Positions 1 through 3,861 of a stretch of DNA of 5,752 nt are shown piece by piece. The notes beneath the pieces are model-generated. The model was not told the DNA's origin and made no database searches. It saw nothing but the letters and a program-made list of their open reading frames with translations. The stretch spans positions 1 to 5,752 of the forward strand of contig JAFGBC010000172.1 of the NCBI GenBank assembly GCA_016933355.1. The letters run 5' to 3'. The DNA is from Candidatus Aminicenantota bacterium. GTDB taxonomy: Bacteria; Acidobacteriota; Aminicenantia; Aminicenantales; JAFGBC01. The number at the start of each line of letters is the position of its first letter. Position 1 is the first letter of the stretch. The translations under genes were made by a program, and so were the position numbers.

Positions 1-1
1 C

Positions 2-31
2 ACATTAGCACGCCCCCGCCGCGAGCGTCAA
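2..31 (-). promoter_or_regulatory. Candidate leftward promoter leaving the window
   Basis: On the minus strand a TTGACG box (31 to 26, 5 of 6 matches to the -35 consensus) is followed after 18 bp by TAATGT (7 to 2), which is preceded by TGC, an extended -10 arrangement. The -10 itself is only 3 of 6 but keeps the most conserved T1, A2 and T6. It would drive a gene beginning just left of the window, divergent from rarA. The same TGn plus -10 style occurs at the other promoters here, which supports it, but the downstream gene cannot be seen. Confidence 0.33.
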
Positions 32-67
32 GACGGCCGCGCGCCGCGCGAACCGCCCGCCGGTTTC

Positions 68-76
68 TGTTATAAT
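68..76 (+). promoter_or_regulatory. Extended -10 promoter of rarA
   Basis: TGTTATAAT is a perfect extended -10 element (TG, one base, consensus TATAAT at 71-76). At 16-18 bp spacing there is no recognisable -35, which fits an extended -10 promoter. Transcription would begin near 83. That excludes the ATG at 75, which lies inside the -10 box, and leaves a leader of about 13 nt before the ATG at 96. Confidence 0.72.
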
Positions 77-95
77 GCCCCTGCGCCGACCGACC

Positions 96-1457
96 ATGGA
101 AACCGACGGACAGCACACCCCGCTCGCGGAACGGATGCGGCCGCGGACGTTCGACCGCGTCTACGGGCAGGAGCATCTCCTCGGGCCGGGCAAGCTCCTG
201 ACCCAGCTCATCGAGTCGGGGCGGCTCGTCTCGCTCATCTTCTGGGGGCCGCCCGGCTCGGGTAAGACGACCCTGGCGACCATGCTGGCCCGCCATTTCG
301 ACGTCCCCTGCGTCTTCTTCAGCGCCGTCCTGTCCGGGATCAAGGAGGTCAAGGAGGCCATGGCCCGGGCCGAGGACCACAAGAAGCTGTACGGGAAGCC
401 GATCGTCCTGTTCATCGACGAGATCCACCGCTTCAACAAGGCCCAGCAGGGAGCGTTCCTGCCCTACGTCGAGCGCGGCGACGTCGTCCTCTACGGGTCG
501 ACGACCGAGAACCCTTCGTTCGAGATCATCGCGCCGCTCCTGTCTCGGACCAAGGTGCTCGTCCTCAAGGAGCTGTCGGCCGAGGCGCTGGGCCGGATCC
601 TCGAGGACGCGCTGACCGATGAGGCGGATGGGCTGGGCGCCCAGATCCTCTCGCTGGACGCCGAGGCCCGCGAGTTCATCGTCAATTACAGCAACGGCGA
701 TGCCCGCCGGGCGCTCAACTCGCTCGAGATCGCAGCAACGCTGGCCGGCGACGGCCGGATCAGCGCCGAGGTCGTCCAGGAGGCGCTCCAGAAACGGATC
801 CTCCTTTACGACAAGAGCGGGGAGGAGCATTTCAACCTGATCTCGGCCCTCCATAAGAGCCTCCGCAACAGCGACGTCGACGCCTCCCTCTACTGGCTCG
901 CCCGCATGCTCGCCTCGGGCGAAGACGCGCTCTATATCGCCCGCCGCCTCGTCCGCTTCGCCTCCGAGGACGTCGGCCTGGCCGATCCTCAGGCCCTGGC
1001 CGTCACCCTTCACGCCAAGGACGCCTACGATTTCCTGGGGTCTCCCGAAGGCGAGCTGGCCCTGGCCGAGGCCGCGGTCTACCTGGCGACGGCGCCCAAG
1101 AGCAACCGCGTCTACGCGGCGTTCGGCGCGGCCATGAAGGACGTCGCCGAGCGGCCCCACGAGCCGGTGCCTCTCCAAATCCGAAACGCCGTGAGCACTC
1201 TGATGAAGGATGTCGGCTACGGTAAGGACTACGCCTACGCCCACGATTTCGCTTTGGGGACGACCGACATGGAGACGCTTCCGGACAGGCTTAAGGGGCG
1301 CGTTTACTACGAGCCGGGGGGGATGGGGTTCGAGAAGGAGGTCCGCAAGCGCCTCGCCTGGTGGAAGGACGTCAAGGCGCGCCTGCGGCGCGAGCGCGGG
1401 GGCGAGACGGACGCGGTTGATCCCAGGACGAAAGGGGACGGCGCAGGAGAGGCCTGA
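96..1457 (+). CDS. rarA: Replication-associated recombination protein A (RarA/MgsA), AAA+ ATPase
   Basis: Cytosolic clamp-loader-like AAA+ ATPase of the RarA/MgsA/WRNIP1 family, which acts at stalled replication forks with single-stranded-DNA-binding protein. Counting from the ATG at 96 (453 aa; E. coli RarA is 447 aa), the sequence shows the family N-terminus PLAERMRPRTFDRVYGQEHL (9-28), Walker A GPPGSGKTT (51-59), Walker B VLFIDEIHRF (104-113), sensor 1 GSTTENPSF (134-142), the arginine-finger segment LLSRTK (148-153) and sensor 2 GDARRALN (201-208). The RarA-specific C-terminal half follows, with FASEDVGLADP (290-300), PKSN (334-337) and GYGKDYAYAHD (374-384). The last 25 or so residues are a charged, probably disordered tail. 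The open frame could start at 75, but that ATG is within the -10 box and adds residues outside the family core. No clear Shine-Dalgarno precedes 96. The gene looks intact and single-cistron, and converges on the next gene. Confidence 0.95.
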   Translation: METDGQHTPLAERMRPRTFDRVYGQEHLLGPGKLLTQLIESGRLVSLIFWGPPGSGKTTLATMLARHFDVPCVFFSAVLSGIKEVKEAMARAEDHKKLYGKPIVLFIDEIHRFNKAQQGAFLPYVERGDVVLYGSTTENPSFEIIAPLLSRTKVLVLKELSAEALGRILEDALTDEADGLGAQILSLDAEAREFIVNYSNGDARRALNSLEIAATLAGDGRISAEVVQEALQKRILLYDKSGEEHFNLISALHKSLRNSDVDASLYWLARMLASGEDALYIARRLVRFASEDVGLADPQALAVTLHAKDAYDFLGSPEGELALAEAAVYLATAPKSNRVYAAFGAAMKDVAERPHEPVPLQIRNAVSTLMKDVGYGKDYAYAHDFALGTTDMETLPDRLKGRVYYEPGGMGFEKEVRKRLAWWKDVKARLRRERGGETDAVDPRTKGDGAGEA

Positions 1458-1463
1458 ACCGGC

Positions 1464-1643
1464 CTAGTCCTGCGCGTCCTCGTCCCTCTCCTTGAACAGG
1501 TAGTAGATCTCCCAGCTGACTTCGTCGGCGAGGCAGCCCAAGCAGGACTTGCGGGTCGTGGCCAGCTCCTCATCCTCGATCTTCTGCTTGAGAATGGCCT
1601 TGACGCGCTTGCGGATCTTGTAGAGCAGGATGTAGTTGACCAT
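1464..1643 (-). CDS. Small unrecognised protein with a CxxC motif
   Basis: I do not recognise this 59-aa protein (60 aa if the adjacent GTG at 1646 is the start). Coding is well supported: nearly every codon on this strand ends in G or C, and it has its own promoter immediately upstream. The N-terminal half is basic and probably helical (KIRKRVKAILKQK), the middle carries CLGC (Cys34 and Cys37 from the ATG), and the C-terminus is aromatic then acidic (WEIYYLFKERDEDAQD). A single CxxC could be half of a metal site completed by dimerisation, or a redox pair; neither is shown. There is no signal peptide or membrane segment. It converges with rarA, stop to stop 6 bp apart, and diverges from the lipoprotein gene. 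The predicted leader is only 6-9 nt with no Shine-Dalgarno, so ATG or GTG start choice is open. Confidence 0.75.
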   Translation of the reverse strand: MVNYILLYKIRKRVKAILKQKIEDEELATTRKSCLGCLADEVSWEIYYLFKERDEDAQD

Positions 1644-1658
1644 CACGAATCGTCCCGG

Positions 1659-1687
1659 ATGATAGCAGGTTGCCCTCCCGCTGTAAA
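1659..1687 (-). promoter_or_regulatory. Promoter of the small CxxC gene
   Basis: On the minus strand TTTACA (1687 to 1682, 5 of 6 matches to TTGACA) is separated by exactly 17 bp from TATCAT (1664 to 1659, 5 of 6 matches to TATAAT), and TGC precedes the -10, making it extended. Transcription would start near 1652, only 6-9 nt before the GTG/ATG start codons of the small gene. Confidence 0.72.
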
Positions 1688-1689
1688 GA

Positions 1690-1718
1690 TTGAGGCGTCC
1701 GCCGAAACATGGTAAGAT
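1690..1718 (+). promoter_or_regulatory. Promoter of the lipoprotein gene
   Basis: TTGAGG (1690-1695, 4 of 6) lies 17 bp upstream of TAAGAT (1713-1718, 5 of 6), with TG one base before the -10 (1710-1711). The predicted transcription start is near 1725, giving an 11-nt leader to the ATG at 1736. Its -35 box is 2 bp from the -35 box of the leftward promoter, so one bound regulator could affect both. Confidence 0.7.
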
Positions 1719-1735
1719 GAAACACCCAGGCCGAC

Positions 1736-3811
1736 ATGAGAATTCCCGGACGATATCTGACCGCTGCGCTGCTGGCCCTCGTTTTTGTCCCCGGCTGCGC
1801 CCTGTTCCGCCGCGGCCCCGAGCCCTATCCGAGCGGGCTCGTTTTTCCTTTGATCCAAGACGGTGACGTTCCTTACCAAGGCGAGACCGCCGGCCTCGTC
1901 CAACGGACTCCGGCCGGGCTCGTCCTGCACACGAAAGCGGGCGTCATTCACGCAATTGACGAGGTCCAGCGCAAAGTCCTCTGGACGTACGAAGCGGAAG
2001 ACATCGTGGACTGGCCGCCGGAGGTCGGAGCGGAGGGGCTGACGCTCTCCTGCCGCTCCTCTGAAATCCACCGCCTGACGTTTCAGGGCGAGCTCGTCTG
2101 GAAGAACCGGCCCCGGCGCAAGATCGCGACCCGGGTCCGCGAAGCCGGCGGCCTCCTATTCTACGGGACGGAAAGAGACGAGGTCGTCGCCCTGAACGCG
2201 GCCGACGGGAGCGAGGCCTGGCGCGTCCGGCTGGAGTGCGAGCGGACGTCCGGACCGCTCCCGGCCGGCAGCCTGGTCGTGTTCGGCTGCAAGGACGGTT
2301 CGCTCCGCGGCTTCCAGGGCGACGGCGGGAAGGGCTGGTCCTTCACGGCGGGCTCGGCCCCGACCGAGCTCCTGATGGCCGAGGAGGGACGCCTCTACTT
2401 CATGGCCGAGGACGGCCGGCTTCATGCCGTCGACATGGTCAAGTCCAAGGAGCGCTGGAAGGTCCGGACCAACGGACCGGTCCGGGGGGCCATCCTCGTT
2501 TCCGGGAAACGGATCGTGTTCCTGACCGCGAATAATGTGCTCTATTGCCTGGACCGGGACGGGGGCGATATCCTCTGGTGGCAGCCCCTGCCGGCCCGTC
2601 CTCGCTTCGACCCTGTCCTGGTCGGCGAGCGCGTGGTCGTCGCCACCCAGTCGCCGGTCCTGACCGTCTTCGATATCAAGACGGGCCTGAAGACCGGCGA
2701 CTACACCCAGGAATCCGAATCGCGCTCCAACCCGGTCTGGGTCGAGCCGTTCCTCGTCTCGAACCTTTACGATGAGGACGGCGACAAGGGCCGTCTCATC
2801 TTCCTGAAGAAGGAGATCAAGGTGTCGCTGAACGCGACGCGGCCGTCGCCCATCAAAGAAGGGGACGACGTCACCTTCCAGGCCGCCGCCACTGGCCTCT
2901 TCCAGCCCAAGTTCGAGTTTGCGCTGAAAGCGGGCGAAGCCGTCGAGGTCGTCCAGGCGTCGTCCGAGGAATCGAGCTGGACCTGGTACGAGACCAAAGC
3001 CGGGGCCTACGCCGTCCGGGTCAAGGCCGTCGACGAAAAGGCGTCGGCCGAGGCCGAGCTCGTCTACGTCGTCGAGCGGCCGGATCCAAAGCCCCGGGAC
3101 GCTCTAAAACCGGCGCCGGCGCCGGAGGCCGAGGCCAAGGACGGGGCGAAGAAGGATGGTCTCAAAGCCAAGGAAAAAAAGAAGGGCGAATCAAAAGGTC
3201 GTACGCCGGCGGCCGCGAAGGACGCCGAAGCCGAAGGGCATGTCGTTACAAAAGGAGAATCCAAGATGACGCGAGAGGAAGCGCTCGAGCTGGTCAAAGC
3301 CAACCTGCCCAACCCGAACCTGGTCAAGCACTGCCTGGCCGTCGAAGCCTGCATGAGGGCCCTCGCCGTCCGGCTCGGCCAAGATCCGGAGCCTTGGGGC
3401 TTGGCCGGGCTCCTCCACGACCTGGACTACGAGAAGACGGCCAAGAGCCCCGAGATCCATACGACCGAGACGGTCAAGATGCTCGAGGGGCGCGGCCTGG
3501 CGCCGGAGATCCTGCGGGCCATCCAGGCCCATGCCGGGAAGGTCGCCTGCGAGTCGGTCATGGATTGGTGCATATACGCGGTCGACCCGCTGACCGGGCT
3601 GATCATCGCCGCGACCCTGATGCATCCGGACAAGAAGCTGGCCGCGATCGACCTCGAGTTCATCAAGCGCCGTTACAAGGAGAAGAGCTTCGCCAAGGGC
3701 GCCCGGCGCGAAGAAATCGAAAAGTGCGTCAACGCGGGCATCGCGCTCGACGAGTTCCTATCAATCTGCATCAAGGCCATGCAAGGGATTGCGGCCGACC
3801 TGGGGCTCTAG
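1736..3811 (+). CDS. PQQ-like beta-propeller lipoprotein fused in frame to an HD-domain phosphohydrolase
   Basis: The 691-aa frame begins with a lipoprotein signal peptide: n-region MRIPGR, hydrophobic YLTAALLALVFV, lipobox VPGC with the lipidated Cys21. Ala at +2 suggests the outer membrane if the host is Gram-negative. Residues 62-360 hold about eight PQQ/WD-like propeller repeats with the recurrent pattern of strand, 'VxALD', GxxxW; examples are 140-167 (GSEAWRVRL), 219-244 (SKERWKVR) and 259-285 (GGDILWWQP). This resembles BamB-type scaffolds, but a BamB role is not shown. Residues 361-447 look like an Ig-like/triple-tyrosine-type beta domain (WTWYETKAGAYAVRVKAVD), and 448-505 are a low-complexity Pro/Ala/Lys/Glu linker. 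From 511 a full HD hydrolase follows, described separately. Exported propeller plus a normally cytosolic hydrolase is an odd combination. An internal ribosome binding site at the join makes a real two-protein locus, or a fusion created by an indel, quite possible. The start at 1736 is set by the signal peptide and promoter. The lipoprotein part is secure; the single-polypeptide reading is not. Confidence 0.8.
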   Translation: MRIPGRYLTAALLALVFVPGCALFRRGPEPYPSGLVFPLIQDGDVPYQGETAGLVQRTPAGLVLHTKAGVIHAIDEVQRKVLWTYEAEDIVDWPPEVGAEGLTLSCRSSEIHRLTFQGELVWKNRPRRKIATRVREAGGLLFYGTERDEVVALNAADGSEAWRVRLECERTSGPLPAGSLVVFGCKDGSLRGFQGDGGKGWSFTAGSAPTELLMAEEGRLYFMAEDGRLHAVDMVKSKERWKVRTNGPVRGAILVSGKRIVFLTANNVLYCLDRDGGDILWWQPLPARPRFDPVLVGERVVVATQSPVLTVFDIKTGLKTGDYTQESESRSNPVWVEPFLVSNLYDEDGDKGRLIFLKKEIKVSLNATRPSPIKEGDDVTFQAAATGLFQPKFEFALKAGEAVEVVQASSEESSWTWYETKAGAYAVRVKAVDEKASAEAELVYVVERPDPKPRDALKPAPAPEAEAKDGAKKDGLKAKEKKKGESKGRTPAAAKDAEAEGHVVTKGESKMTREEALELVKANLPNPNLVKHCLAVEACMRALAVRLGQDPEPWGLAGLLHDLDYEKTAKSPEIHTTETVKMLEGRGLAPEILRAIQAHAGKVACESVMDWCIYAVDPLTGLIIAATLMHPDKKLAAIDLEFIKRRYKEKSFAKGARREEIEKCVNAGIALDEFLSICIKAMQGIAADLGL
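3110..3125. repeat. 16-bp GC palindrome in the linker coding region
   Basis: CCGGCGCCGGCGCCGG is a perfect palindrome that also reads as alternating Pro and Ala codons of the linker following the Ig-like domain. It is most simply a by-product of repeated CCG-GCG codons, although it could form a stable mRNA hairpin upstream of the HD start. Confidence 0.5.
3251..3257 (+). promoter_or_regulatory. Internal ribosome binding site for the HD-domain protein
   Basis: AAAGGAG ends 8 nt before the ATG at 3266, close to ideal Shine-Dalgarno sequence and spacing. It lies inside the lipoprotein frame, where it is read as part of TKGESK, exactly at the boundary between the low-complexity linker and the HD fold. 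It is the strongest ribosome binding site I can find in the window. Confidence 0.75.
3266..3811 (+). CDS. HD-domain phosphohydrolase, 181 aa, from internal start
   Basis: Starting at the internal ATG gives a compact 181-aa protein beginning MTREEALELVKANL, the way stand-alone HD/HDIG-type hydrolases of about 180-190 aa usually begin. Metal-binding signature residues are visible: His22 (VKHCLAVEA), the His51-Asp52 pair (GLLHDLDYE), His65, His89 (IQAHAG) and Asp107 in YAVDPLTGLI. These are consistent with a divalent-metal-dependent phosphohydrolase acting on nucleotides or phosphoesters, but the substrate is not predictable. There is no signal sequence, so this form would be cytosolic. A TGA in another frame overlaps the ATG (ATGA, 3266-3269), the arrangement expected if an upstream gene once ended here. 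Whether it is made alone, only as the C-terminus of the lipoprotein, or both, cannot be settled from sequence. The domain assignment is secure; separate translation is probable. Confidence 0.68.
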   Translation: MTREEALELVKANLPNPNLVKHCLAVEACMRALAVRLGQDPEPWGLAGLLHDLDYEKTAKSPEIHTTETVKMLEGRGLAPEILRAIQAHAGKVACESVMDWCIYAVDPLTGLIIAATLMHPDKKLAAIDLEFIKRRYKEKSFAKGARREEIEKCVNAGIALDEFLSICIKAMQGIAADLGL

Positions 3812-3820
3812 GATTCCCAG

Positions 3821-3838
3821 GGCGCGGGGCGCCGCGCC
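3821..3838. terminator. GC-rich hairpin between convergent genes
   Basis: A perfect 7-bp stem (GGCGCGG with CCGCGCC) closes a 4-nt GGCG loop, 10 nt after the TAG of the HD-domain frame and 24 bp before the stop of the convergent gene. It could stop transcripts from both sides. Neither side has the T-run of a standard intrinsic terminator, so it may instead be a 3'-end stabiliser or simple GC-rich sequence. The rest of the 50-bp gap contains only an 8-G run (3851-3858). Confidence 0.4.
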
Positions 3839-3861
3839 GGAGCGAAGAGCGGGGGGGGCGG

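Noticed and set aside
1450..1465. Small inverted repeat AGGCC-tgaacc-GGCCT between the convergent stops of rarA and the small gene
   Set aside because: Only a 5-bp stem with a 6-nt loop and no T-run on either side, largely made of the coding ends themselves; too weak to call a terminator.
1643..2071. 142-aa minus-strand frame opposite the lipoprotein N-terminus
   Set aside because: It runs antisense to a clear signal peptide and propeller gene, crosses both divergent promoters, and shows no motif.
3175..3181. A_AAA_AAG heptamer in the register used for -1 ribosomal frameshifting in E. coli dnaX
   Set aside because: Slipping to the -1 frame leads to no stop near by and to a long Arg/Gly/Pro-rich nonsense reading out to 4449, with no recognisable domain. 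It destroys the HD fold rather than ending the lipoprotein. The A-run is a GAA-AAA-AAG stretch in a Lys/Glu-rich linker.
3851..3858. Run of eight G residues in the gap before the sulfatase stop
   Set aside because: An isolated homopolymer is not enough for a quadruplex or regulatory call; it is noted only as a place where sequencing length errors are possible, outside any gene.
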